Positions 49,009-60,311 of a stretch of 64,000 bases of DNA are shown one piece after another. Within the stretch, counting starts at the first letter, position 1; the number at the start of each line of letters is the position of its first letter. Where the stretch lies: positions 310,001 to 374,000 of the forward strand of contig NZ_BMCP01000001.1 in the NCBI RefSeq assembly GCF_014635245.1, given 5' to 3'. A program made the translations under genes and the position numbers. The DNA comes from Agaricicola taiwanensis. Its GTDB lineage: Bacteria > Pseudomonadota > Alphaproteobacteria > Rhizobiales > Methylopilaceae. The notes under the pieces are model-generated. The model saw only the letters and a list, made by a program, of their open reading frames with translations, did no database searches and was not told the origin of the DNA.

Positions 49009-49596
49009 TTGTCAACTGGTTGCAGCTTCCAATTGGGAAAAACAGCAGTCACATTATTGCCGTAATCAGAAAATGGTCCGAACTTCAATAAGTTAGAAGA
49101 AAATAATCGCGATTTTCGCGTCTTCGGAGCGTGGTGAAATAGCCACATCCGAACCCCACGAAATTTTTCCGCATCCGTAACGAAATCGCATTTCGCGCGA
49201 GTTGCAAAAATGAATCCCTCGCAGAGTCAGCACCTTGCCGACGTCGAAAAAAATGGGCGGTGCAGCAAACCGGATTTTGGTCCTGCCCCCTTAACGATTC
49301 CTTTCGTGAATCGGGTTGCGTGTCCCTGCATCAACCGTGTAATGTCTTCCTCATAGCGCGGGGGTTACCCCGGTTCTCAAGACAAGCGAAGCGTTCCAGC
49401 TCTCCTTGCAAGAGGACAGTATCGTATTGGTTGAGGGGCAGTCAGAGTAGTTTTGAAAAATTCTGGCTGAATCTGGGTCAATACGAGCTAGCGGAAGCAG
49501 GAATGCTTTCGGTGTAGCACTGCGTTAAATCAATAGTTTGGGGTTTAAGGGTGGCTTGTAGCCGGGGGCGGCGACAGGAACGGGGAGAATGTACCT
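49009..49596. other. long AT-rich non-coding region before rhodanese/dnaA
   Basis: About 590 bp without a convincing gene, visibly richer in A/T than the surroundings. Short perfect inverted repeats are present: CGCGA/TCGCG around 49108-49120, CGAAAT/ATTTCG around 49182-49196, CGATTC/GAATCG around 49293-49312, and GGGGTTACCCC near 49363-49373. No 9-bp DnaA box close to TTATCCACA was found by eye. The frame 49260-49517 has no domain and a poor start. It could hold promoters, a small RNA or an origin-related element. Confidence 0.55.
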
Positions 49597-50016
49597 ATGA
49601 CAGTGAGGGAATCCATGCGGGTGGACGATCTCAATTCCAAGGAAGCCTATCAGCTTCTGCAGGATCATCCGGAAGCCCAGCTGGTCGATGTCCGGCGTCC
49701 TGACGAGCGGTCCGATATTGGCGCGCCATCCCTCGAGGCTCTTGGTCGCCCGGTTCTTCATGCGGTTTGGCCGCAGACGCCGGACCGCACCCCCGAAGAT
49801 TTCGCCAACGAGCTGGAAAGTCAGCTTCAGGCGCAGGGCGCGGATCGCGACACGCCCCTCCTTTTCATCTGCCGCAGTGGCGCACGTAGCCGTGCTGCCG
49901 GCGAGACGATGTCCAGCCGCGGCTGGACCCGTGTCATCAATGTTGCCGGAGGTTTCTCCGGCAAGCCGGAAATAACAGGTTGGGCCGACGAGGGCCTGCC
50001 GATTTCCAAGATCTGA
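49597..50016 (+). CDS. rhodanese-like sulfurtransferase domain protein
   Basis: This 139-residue single rhodanese domain has LVDVRRPDERSDIGAP near the N-terminus and the active-site Cys in LLFICRSGARSRAAG. The C-terminal VAGGFSGKPEITGWADEGLP is typical. The ATG is preceded by GGGGAGAA; a second ATG lies six codons later. The sulfur acceptor is unknown. It lies 96 bp before the preferred dnaA start. Confidence 0.9.
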   Translation: MTVRESMRVDDLNSKEAYQLLQDHPEAQLVDVRRPDERSDIGAPSLEALGRPVLHAVWPQTPDRTPEDFANELESQLQAQGADRDTPLLFICRSGARSRAAGETMSSRGWTRVINVAGGFSGKPEITGWADEGLPISKI

Positions 50017-50112
50017 CGGGGGTTTGTCATGAGCAGACCCGTTTTGGGTCGGGAGCCTGCGCTCTCGGCTGACAGTGAAACTTTGATTGCAACCACCACC
50101 CAGGAGTCCACC

Positions 50113-51582
50113 ATGCATGCCCAAAGCGCGCCAGCACTGCCCGTCACCGAGACCGCGTCCAGCGGATCGGACGGCGGCAACGACGGCGCGTGGAAGCGTG
50201 TAACCTCCAGCCTGCGGGCTGAGCTGGGCGAAGACGTCTACACAAGCTGGTTCTCGCGTCTCGCGCTTGATGGCGTAGACCCCGATGGCACGGCGCGCCT
50301 CTCGGTGCCCACTCGTTTCCTCAAGAGCTGGATCGAGTCCCATTATGCCGACCGCATCGTGCGTTTCTTCACCGCCGAAATCCCCGACGTGCGCCGCCTC
50401 TCCATCGGCGTGCGCTCGGCCTGCGCCAAGGTCGCCGTACGTCCGGCCGCGACCATTGTCTCCGCGCCCATTGCCGACGTGCTGCCGACGCGGCTTTCGG
50501 TGGCTCACGACGGCACGCACGAAACCGGCACGGCCAATCTCGTTGGCTCGCCGCTCGATCGCCGTCTGACCTTTGCCAATTTCCATGTCGGCCGCTCCAA
50601 TACGCTGGCCTATGCCGCCGCCCAACAGGTCGCCAAGGCCAAGCCGCATGAACCCGTCCGGTTCAACCCGCTCTACGTTCATGCCTCCGTCGGCCTCGGG
50701 AAGACGCATCTTCTCCAGGCTGTCGGCACCGAGGCTGAGAGCGGTGGGCGCCGCGTTCTTTATCTCACGGCCGAGCGGTTCATGTTCGGTTTCGTCTCCG
50801 CGCTGCGCGCCCAGACCGCGCTCGCCTTCAAGGAAACGCTGCGCGGAATCGATGTGCTGATCATCGACGACGTTCAGTTCCTTCAGGGCAAAAGCGTTCA
50901 GCAGGAATTCGGCCACACGCTCAATGCCTTGATCGACGCCAACAAGCAGGTCGTGATCGCGGCGGATCGTCCGCCGGCGGAGCTGGAGAGCCTCGACGAA
51001 CGCCTGCGCTCGCGCCTGGCTGGCGGTCTTTCGGTGGAAATGGGCGGGCTTGATGAGGAGCTGCGCCTTGCCATTCTGAAGGCACGCGTCGCCGCCGAGG
51101 AAGCGCGCAATCCTGGTTTCTCGGTGCCGTCAGAAGTGCTGGATTACGTGGCCCAGGTCGTCACCGCCAATGGTCGTGATCTCGACGGGGCGATAAACCG
51201 CCTGGTGGCGCACAATACGCTGACCAATGCGCCGGTCACGCTCGAGATGGCCGAACAGACCCTGCGGGATCTGGTGCGAACCCACGAGCCTAAGCGGGTC
51301 AAGATCGAGGACATCCAGCGCATTGTCGCACGCCATTACAACGTGTCCCGTGCTGACGTGCTGTCGTCGCGCCGCACGCAGACAGTGGTGCGTCCACGGC
51401 AGGTTGCGATGTATCTCTCCAAGATCCTGACGCTCAGGTCTTTGCCGGAGATCGGACGGCGTTTCGGTGGCCGCGACCACACCACCGTGCTTCACGCCGT
51501 GCGCAAGATCGAGGCGCTGGTTGCCAAGGACGCGCAGCTCGCCGAGGAGATCGACCTCATCAAGCGCATGCTGCAAGAGTGA
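50113..51582 (+). CDS. dnaA: chromosomal replication initiator DnaA
   Basis: DnaA binds and opens the replication origin. It has 489 residues from the ATG at 50113, chosen because AGGAG lies 7 bp upstream. An in-frame ATG at 50029 would add 28 residues (517 total), but that stretch contains a GACCC/GGGTC hairpin and has a weaker ribosome site. Domain I is [22 protein letters not shown]. The AAA+ domain has Walker [11 protein letters not shown] and Walker [10 protein letters not shown]. Domain IV carries the DnaA signature [15 protein letters not shown]. Confidence 0.94.
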   Translation: MHAQSAPALPVTETASSGSDGGNDGAWKRVTSSLRAELGEDVYTSWFSRLALDGVDPDGTARLSVPTRFLKSWIESHYADRIVRFFTAEIPDVRRLSIGVRSACAKVAVRPAATIVSAPIADVLPTRLSVAHDGTHETGTANLVGSPLDRRLTFANFHVGRSNTLAYAAAQQVAKAKPHEPVRFNPLYVHASVGLGKTHLLQAVGTEAESGGRRVLYLTAERFMFGFVSALRAQTALAFKETLRGIDVLIIDDVQFLQGKSVQQEFGHTLNALIDANKQVVIAADRPPAELESLDERLRSRLAGGLSVEMGGLDEELRLAILKARVAAEEARNPGFSVPSEVLDYVAQVVTANGRDLDGAINRLVAHNTLTNAPVTLEMAEQTLRDLVRTHEPKRVKIEDIQRIVARHYNVSRADVLSSRRTQTVVRPRQVAMYLSKILTLRSLPEIGRRFGGRDHTTVLHAVRKIEALVAKDAQLAEEIDLIKRMLQE

Positions 51583-51629
51583 TCAGGATAACCTCCGGTT
51601 AAGGCTTGCGATCTGCCGTCGAAAACGCC

Positions 51630-51665
51630 AATGTCCCGCTCCCGGCGCGCGGGACATTTTCTTGC
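51630..51665 (+). terminator. intrinsic terminator after dnaA
   Basis: AATGTCCCGC/GCGGGACATT stem followed by TTTCTT. It ends about 40 bp before dnaN, so dnaN either has a promoter overlapping this hairpin or depends on read-through. Confidence 0.8.
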
Positions 51666-51703
51666 GCGCGCTCTAAACGTTTCTTCCGACCTGGGGAACA
51701 ATC

Positions 51704-52816
51704 ATGCGGGTGACGCTCGAGCGCTCGGCGCTTCTCAAGGCCCTTGGCCATGTTCATCGTGTCGTAGAGCGGCGCACGACCATTCCGATCCTGTCGAATG
51801 TTCTGCTGCGCGCCGCCAACAGCGCATTGAAGCTGCAGGCAACCGACCTTGACCTTGAAGTGGTGGAAAGCGTGCCCGCGAATGTGGGCGATGCCGGTGC
51901 CACCACGGTGCCTGCGCACACGTTCTATGACATCATCCGCAAGCTGCCCGATGGTTCGGAAATCACCCTCGAGCAATCAGGCACCACGCTGGCGCTGAGC
52001 GCCGGCCGCTCCCGCTTCACGCTGCAAACGCTGCCTGAGGCCGACTTCCCGGATCTGACGGCCGGCGATCTGCCTGTTCGCTTTGACCTGGCCGCCGCGG
52101 AGCTCAAGCGGCTCATCGACAAGACCCAGTTCGCCATCTCCACCGAGGAGACGCGCTACTACCTCAACGGCATCTACTTCCACGCCATCGACGTTGAGGG
52201 CATTCGCATGTTGCGGGCGGTCGCCACCGACGGCCACCGGCTGGCACGCGTCGAAATTCCCGCGCCCTCCGGCAGCGGCGAAATGCCCGGCGTCATCATC
52301 CCCCGAAAAGCCGTCGCCGAGGTGCAGCGGCTGGTGGAGGATCCTGACGGCACGGTCGTGGTCGAGCTCTCGCCGGTCAAGGTGCGCTTCACCATCGGTT
52401 CGGTGGTGCTGACTTCCAAGCTGATCGACGGCACCTTCCCCGATTACGCCCGCGTTATCCCTGTCGGCAATGACAAGCAGCTTCTGGTCGACAAGGGCGA
52501 TTTCACCAGCGCCGTCGACCGGGTCTCCACCATCTCCTCCGAACGGGGACGCGCTGTGAAACTCGCGCTCGGCCAGGGTCGGTTGGTGCTCACAGTGACC
52601 AATCCCGATTCCGGGACGGCGACCGAAGAGCTTGAGGTGGATTATACCGCGGATGCGATCGAGATCGGCTTCAACTCGCGCTACCTCCTGGACATCCTCG
52701 GGCAGGTGGACGGCGATGCAGCGGTGCTGAAGCTTGCTGATCCCGGATCGCCCACCCTGCTGCACGAGCAGGACGGCACCTCGGCGCTCTACGTGCTGAT
52801 GCCGATGCGGGTGTGA
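51704..52816 (+). CDS. dnaN: DNA polymerase III beta sliding clamp
   Basis: The clamp encircles DNA and tethers polymerase and repair enzymes. It has 370 residues, with three repeats of the clamp fold. Recognisable segments are VVERRTTIPILSNVLLRA, FAISTEETRYYLNGIYFH, ATDGHRLARVEIP and the C-terminal YVLMPMRV. It overlaps recF by 4 bp (GTGA). Confidence 0.97.
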   Translation: MRVTLERSALLKALGHVHRVVERRTTIPILSNVLLRAANSALKLQATDLDLEVVESVPANVGDAGATTVPAHTFYDIIRKLPDGSEITLEQSGTTLALSAGRSRFTLQTLPEADFPDLTAGDLPVRFDLAAAELKRLIDKTQFAISTEETRYYLNGIYFHAIDVEGIRMLRAVATDGHRLARVEIPAPSGSGEMPGVIIPRKAVAEVQRLVEDPDGTVVVELSPVKVRFTIGSVVLTSKLIDGTFPDYARVIPVGNDKQLLVDKGDFTSAVDRVSTISSERGRAVKLALGQGRLVLTVTNPDSGTATEELEVDYTADAIEIGFNSRYLLDILGQVDGDAAVLKLADPGSPTLLHEQDGTSALYVLMPMRV

Positions 52817-53976
52817 CGCCAGGACCGCAACCTCGGCGCGTGGCGATCCGCCGCCTGCGCCTCACCAATTTCCGCAATCATGCCGCGCTGGAACTGACGC
52901 CTGACGGCGCCAGCCTGGCGCTTGCCGGCCCCAACGGGGCGGGTAAGACCAACATTCTCGAGGCCGTCTCGCTTTTCGCGCCCGGGCGCGGTCTGCGGCG
53001 CGCGGCGGCCGGCGACATCGCTCTTGTCACCGGCGACGGATCATGGGCCGCGGCCTGCGAGCTCGATGGCGTCCACGGAGAGGCCAGTCTCGGCACGGGA
53101 ATAGAACCCGCGGGCGGCGAGGAGACGGGCCGCCGTCGCTGCCGCGTCAATGGCGCCCCGGCCCCGAGCCCTTCGGTCTTTTCCGAACATCTGCGCATCG
53201 TCTGGCTGACGCCGGCCATGGATGGGCTTTTTGCCGGCAGCCCTGGCGATCGCCGCCGTTTCCTCGACCGTCTGGTGCTGGCAGCCGATCCCGAACATGG
53301 GCCGCGTGTCGCGGCCTATGAGCGGGCATTGCGGACCCGCAATCGCCTCCTGGAAGAACCGCGGTGGGACCTGCGCTGGCTCGACGCCGCCGAGCGGGAG
53401 GCCGCCGAACTGGCCGTCGCCGTCGCCGCCGCGCGGGCGGAGACGGTGGCCCGGCTCTCCGCCCTCATCGAGGAAACCCGCGATCCCACCTCGCCCTTCC
53501 CCTGGGCGCGCCTGATGCTGGAAGGGGCCTTGGAAGCCGAGGCCATGATTGAGCCCGCTGCCGCGCTCGAAGATCGCTTCGCCGCACAGCTTGCCGCCAT
53601 GCGCCACCGCGATCGGGCCGCCGGCCGGGCCATCGACGGCCCGCAGGCATCGGATCTTGTCGTGCACCACGGCCCAAAAGCTATGCCGGCGGCACTCTCC
53701 TCCACGGGCGAGCAGAAGGCACTTCTGCTCGGCCTGGTGCTCGCCCATGCGCGTCTCGTCGCGCGCCTGTCGGGCGCCACACCGTTGGTCCTTCTCGATG
53801 AAGTGGCGGCCCATCTTGATCCCGAACGTCGCGCTGCGCTTTACGGGGTGCTCGACGATCTCGGCTGCCAGGCCTGGATGACCGGCGCCGATGCCGTCCT
53901 CTTCGAGAGCCTGCCCGCGCATGCGACGCTTTTTGCCGTCAGCGCGGGGCGGGCGGCAAGGGTGGAGCGGTCATGA
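52813..53976 (+). CDS. recF: DNA replication/repair protein RecF
   Basis: RecF is an SMC-like ATPase that helps load RecA at gaps. It has 387 residues. The N-terminus RLRLTNFRNHAALEL leads to Walker A GPNGAGKT at 39-46. The C-terminal signature STGEQKALLLGLVLAHA and Walker B LVLLDEVAAHLD are intact. The start is GTG overlapping the dnaN stop. recQ begins on its stop codon. Confidence 0.95.
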   Translation: MTPGPQPRRVAIRRLRLTNFRNHAALELTPDGASLALAGPNGAGKTNILEAVSLFAPGRGLRRAAAGDIALVTGDGSWAAACELDGVHGEASLGTGIEPAGGEETGRRRCRVNGAPAPSPSVFSEHLRIVWLTPAMDGLFAGSPGDRRRFLDRLVLAADPEHGPRVAAYERALRTRNRLLEEPRWDLRWLDAAEREAAELAVAVAAARAETVARLSALIEETRDPTSPFPWARLMLEGALEAEAMIEPAAALEDRFAAQLAAMRHRDRAAGRAIDGPQASDLVVHHGPKAMPAALSSTGEQKALLLGLVLAHARLVARLSGATPLVLLDEVAAHLDPERRAALYGVLDDLGCQAWMTGADAVLFESLPAHATLFAVSAGRAARVERS

Positions 53977-55793
53977 CCGCCAAGAGCCTGAAGCAGGCCC
54001 GCGCCGCTTTGAAATCGATCTTCGGCTACGACGATTTCCGGCCGGGCCAGTCCGAGATCATCGGAGCCGTGCTTGATGGCGAGGATGTCCTTGCCATCAT
54101 GCCCACCGGCAGTGGCAAATCCATGTGCTACCAGCTTCCCGCCGTGGTCGAAGGTGGCCTGACGGTGGTCGTGTCGCCGCTGATCGCCCTGATGCGGGAT
54201 CAGGTGCAGCAGATGCAGGCCGTGGGGGTCGAGGCGGCGACGCTCAATTCGACCAATGACGAAGCCGAGGCGCGCCACGCCTTGCAGCGTATGGAGGCGG
54301 GAGAGCTTCGGTTGCTCTTCGTCTCGCCGGAGCGCCTGGCGGCCGGCAGCCTTGTGAGCCGCCTGACGCGTTGCGGGGTACGCCGGCTCGCCATCGACGA
54401 GGCTCATTGCGTCTCGCAATGGGGCCACGATTTCCGGCCTGAATACCGCCAGCTCGCCGCTGTGCGGGAGGCGCTGGGCGCCGTCCAGACCATCGCCTTG
54501 ACCGCGACGGCGGACAGGGCGACACGGGCCGACGTCGCAGCCGCGCTGTTTCCCAAGCCGCCCCGCATCGTCGTGCACAGTTTCGACAGGCCGAACCTCG
54601 ATCTGCGCTTCTCGCCGAAGGAGCGACCACGAAGCCAGATCGAAGAGGTCGTCACGCGAAACCGTGGCAGCTCGGGGATCATCTACACCTCGTCGCGCGA
54701 CAAGGCCGAGCGCCTCGCCGATTGGCTGTCGGGCAAGGGCCACCATGCATTGCCCTATCACGCCGGCATGGACCAGCAGATCCGCGCCAGGAATCAGGAC
54801 GTCTTCCTGCAGGAGGATGGCGTCGTCATCGCCGCCACCGTGGCTTTCGGCATGGGCATCAACAAACCGGATGTGCGCTTCGTGGTGCATGCCGACATGC
54901 CACCTGGCATCGAAAACTATTATCAGGAGATTGGCCGCGCGGGCCGCGACGGCCTGCCTGCCGAGACCCTGACGCTCTATGGCCTCGACGATATGTCGCT
55001 CCGTCGCCGCCAGATCGACGAAAAGAACATCGACGAGCAGCGCTCGAAGGTCGAGCACCGACGCCTCAGCGCCATGATCGACCTCTGCGAAAGCGCAACC
55101 TGCCGCCGGCAGGCGCTTCTGGCCTATTTCGGCGAGGAAAGTGGGCGCTGTGGCAAGTGTGACCTCTGCACCGGCCACGCCGTCATGGAGGATGCGACCG
55201 AGCCAGCCCGCAAGCTGCTCTCGGCGGTGGCTCGTACCGGCGAGCGCTTCGGCGCCGGCCACCTTGCGGACATCCTGACGGGCCAGACGACAGATGCCGT
55301 CAAGCGTCACGGCCACGATCAGATCAAGACCTTTGGCGTGGGCAAGGATCGAAGCCGGCGATCCTGGATGACGGTGGTGCGTCAGCTCTTTGCCTCGCGT
55401 CTCCTGGCTGAGGCCAGCGACGAGCACGGCGGTTTCCGCATGACCGAGCGCGGCGAGGATGTGCTGTTCGGCCGCGAAAACATCCAGCTGAGGGCCGTGC
55501 CGGACAAGCCGGAGCGCCGGACACGGACCGAGCGCGGCGGCCCCCGCCTTGGTGGCCTCGACGAAGCTTCGGCGGCCTTGTTCGAGGAGCTGCGCGCGTT
55601 ACGCCTCACCATCGCGCGTGAGGAGGGTGTCGCCGCTTATGTCGTCTTCCCCGACCGCACCTTGATCGATATGGCACAGATGAAGCCCGAAACCCCTGCC
55701 GATATGCGTCTCATACAGGGTGTCGGAGCGGCCAAGCTGGCCAGATATGGCGATGTCTTCCTCGACGCCATCGCTCGATTTGGAGCGAGCTGA
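53973..55793 (+). CDS. recQ: ATP-dependent DNA helicase RecQ
   Basis: This 3'-5' superfamily 2 helicase acts in the RecF recombination pathway. It has 606 residues. Motif I is MPTGSGKSMCYQLPA near 44-58, and motif II is AIDEAHCVSQWGHDFRPEY. The RecQ zinc-binding region has cysteines in CESATCRRQ and CGKCDLC. An RQC winged-helix and a C-terminal HRDC domain (~525-600) complete the E. coli-like layout. It is coupled to recF by a 4-bp overlap, a functionally sensible pairing. Confidence 0.95.
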   Translation: MTAKSLKQARAALKSIFGYDDFRPGQSEIIGAVLDGEDVLAIMPTGSGKSMCYQLPAVVEGGLTVVVSPLIALMRDQVQQMQAVGVEAATLNSTNDEAEARHALQRMEAGELRLLFVSPERLAAGSLVSRLTRCGVRRLAIDEAHCVSQWGHDFRPEYRQLAAVREALGAVQTIALTATADRATRADVAAALFPKPPRIVVHSFDRPNLDLRFSPKERPRSQIEEVVTRNRGSSGIIYTSSRDKAERLADWLSGKGHHALPYHAGMDQQIRARNQDVFLQEDGVVIAATVAFGMGINKPDVRFVVHADMPPGIENYYQEIGRAGRDGLPAETLTLYGLDDMSLRRRQIDEKNIDEQRSKVEHRRLSAMIDLCESATCRRQALLAYFGEESGRCGKCDLCTGHAVMEDATEPARKLLSAVARTGERFGAGHLADILTGQTTDAVKRHGHDQIKTFGVGKDRSRRSWMTVVRQLFASRLLAEASDEHGGFRMTERGEDVLFGRENIQLRAVPDKPERRTRTERGGPRLGGLDEASAALFEELRALRLTIAREEGVAAYVVFPDRTLIDMAQMKPETPADMRLIQGVGAAKLARYGDVFLDAIARFGAS

Positions 55794-58504
<2,711 letters not shown>

Positions 58505-58515
58505 AGGATTTCCCA

Positions 58516-58546
58516 TCGCGCAACGCCCTCCGATGCGAAGGGCGTT
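58516..58546. terminator. hairpin between gyrB and the MipA-like gene
   Basis: A 10-bp perfect stem GCAACGCCCT/AGGGCGTTGC with a short loop follows the gyrB stop. There is no clear T-run on either side, so its terminator strength is uncertain. Confidence 0.55.
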
Positions 58547-58559
58547 GCTGCTGCGATGA

Positions 58560-59390
58560 TCAGAAGAGGTCGAGCGAAAAGCGCTTGGACAGGCCGAGGC
58601 CGATGGCGAACTGATCCTTGCTGCCCGCCTCCACGATGGGCGAATCCTCGGCATCACCCAACATGCGGCTGTAGGATGCCTCCACATTGGCGAACCAATC
58701 AGGCTTAAACTCATAGCGGATCATGGCGTTGATGCCGGCCGACTTGATGCCGCCGTCAGGATCATGGGCCGTGAAGCGGCCAGCGGTGATGATTTCCTCC
58801 TCCGGTGTGACGCCGAAGTAGGTGTCCATATAGTCTTCGCTGGCGAAGCTCATGAAGGGACCGACCTTGAATTCCCATTGGCTGGTCGGCCGCGCGATGG
58901 CATTGGCACCGATTTCACCGACAAGCCCGTGCGCTCCGCCGAAGGCATAGCGCGCCTCGCCATAGATCTCGGCATGGCGCCAGCCATAGGCAGCCCTCAG
59001 GCCGGCTTCATAGGTGGGATCGACGTCGATAAGCCCGGCCACATCGTCATAGTCCTTGTCATCGCGCTCCGGCGTATAGCCGACCGAGGGCGCGATGGAA
59101 AATCCGGTGCCGTCACGCCCGCCGAATGCACCGAGGCCGGGAATGTTGACGTAGCGCGGCCTGATAATCGGGAACGGAGAGACCTCATATTCGCTCGCGC
59201 CCTCGTAGGCGGGGGACACCCGCCCGCCGATGCCGAGCTCGATGATGAGGTCCGTTCCTGGAGCAACACCGGGCGTCACGGGCGCAGCAGAAAACTCCCC
59301 GGCCTCGGGATCGGCCGCTTCAGCCGGCGTGATGACGGCGGCGAGCGACAGGCAGCAGCCGGAAAGAGCCGTAATGAACTTGATCGACAT
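58560..59390 (-). CDS. MipA/OmpV-family outer-membrane protein
   Basis: This 276-residue protein has a signal peptide (MSIKFITALSGCCLSLAAVI, cleavage after AEA). It has the alternating pattern of an outer-membrane beta-barrel. Family features are GIGGRVSPAYEGASEYEVSP, ending in aromatic LGLSKRFSLDLF. MipA/OmpV proteins are scaffolds for murein enzymes or porin-like barrels; a specific role is not evident. It lies 129 bp downstream of the LOG-family gene. Confidence 0.88.
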   Translation of the reverse strand: MSIKFITALSGCCLSLAAVITPAEAADPEAGEFSAAPVTPGVAPGTDLIIELGIGGRVSPAYEGASEYEVSPFPIIRPRYVNIPGLGAFGGRDGTGFSIAPSVGYTPERDDKDYDDVAGLIDVDPTYEAGLRAAYGWRHAEIYGEARYAFGGAHGLVGEIGANAIARPTSQWEFKVGPFMSFASEDYMDTYFGVTPEEEIITAGRFTAHDPDGGIKSAGINAMIRYEFKPDWFANVEASYSRMLGDAEDSPIVEAGSKDQFAIGLGLSKRFSLDLF

Positions 59391-59519
59391 GGCGGGGTCC
59401 GTGGTCGCCGCGGCAGGTCGTGGGATGCCGGGCAGATTGAAGTGTGATGCCGAAACCGTAGACAGGCCGTCATGCCGCTGGCAAGCGCGGTGCCGGCCGC
59501 CGAGCCATGGAATTCTTCA

Positions 59520-60311
59520 TTATTCCTTGGGTGTTGCCGTCAGGTTCCAGCCGCTCGCATCCTTGACGCCGCGCTTCAGCAGCTCGTCCCAGGCTTCCTC
59601 GGCGCTGTCGGCGAAGGCGAAAAGCTCCACATCACGGGGTGCGATCATGCCGTGCTCGACCAAGACATTAAAATTGATCAGGCTGCTCCAATAGGCCTTG
59701 TCGAATAGAACAACCGGCAATGCCGGCGCTTTCCCGGTCTGGGTCAGCGTGAGAAGCTCGAAGAGCTCATCCAGGGTTCCATAGCCGCCCGGGAACACAA
59801 CCAGTGCATTGGCGCGCATGGCCAGATGCATCTTGCGCATGCCGAAGTAGTGGAACTGGAAGGTGAGATCCGGCGTGGTCCAGGGGTTGGGCTCCTGCTC
59901 ATGCGGCAGACGGATATTGAAGCCGATGGTGGGCGCGCCGGCCTCCGCCGCGCCGCGGTTGGCCGCGCCCATGATGCCACCGCCACCGCCGGTGGCGATG
60001 ACATTGTCGCGCTGGCCCTCGTGATCGTCGAGCGCGCCGCCGCGCTCCGAGATGATCCGCCCGAGGGTCCTGGCCTCCTGATACCAGAAGGCATGGCGGC
60101 CCTCTCCAGTCTCGCCGATCCGCGCGGACCCGAAGACCACGATGGTTGAGCGCACGCCCCACCGGCGCAAAGCTTCCTCAGCCTTGGCATATTCCAGCAG
60201 AAAACGAACACCCCGCATGCTGTCGCCCAGCAGGAAATCCTGATCCAGCGCAGGAAGCCGAAACGAGGGCGCCGCCATCTGCGGCGCGTTGGAAGGCTGG
60301 TCGTTGTTCAT
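59520..60311 (-). CDS. LOG-family protein (TIGR00730-like Rossmann fold)
   Basis: This 263-residue protein has the LOG/lysine-decarboxylase-like signature: GGGGGIMGAANRGA and PGGYGTLDELFELL. Family members are nucleoside 5'-monophosphate phosphoribohydrolases, including cytokinin-activating enzymes. The longer size and N-terminal region (FLLEYAKAEEALRRWGV) fit the larger bacterial subgroup. The ATG overlaps the AbrB-family stop by 4 bp. Confidence 0.9.
   Translation of the reverse strand: MNNDQPSNAPQMAAPSFRLPALDQDFLLGDSMRGVRFLLEYAKAEEALRRWGVRSTIVVFGSARIGETGEGRHAFWYQEARTLGRIISERGGALDDHEGQRDNVIATGGGGGIMGAANRGAAEAGAPTIGFNIRLPHEQEPNPWTTPDLTFQFHYFGMRKMHLAMRANALVVFPGGYGTLDELFELLTLTQTGKAPALPVVLFDKAYWSSLINFNVLVEHGMIAPRDVELFAFADSAEEAWDELLKRGVKDASGWNLTATPKE

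Noticed and set aside
49260..49517. 85-residue frame in the AT-rich region
   Set aside because: Poor start context, no domain, and composition unlike neighbouring genes.
48999..50112. Cluster of DnaA boxes marking oriC
   Set aside because: No close match to TTATNCACA on either strand was found by eye, so an origin is not annotated.
53841..55427. 528-residue open frame opposite recQ, and similar long frames opposite miaB, ubiB, the histidine kinase and the giant gene
   Set aside because: All fully overlap well-supported genes and lack domains or ribosome sites.
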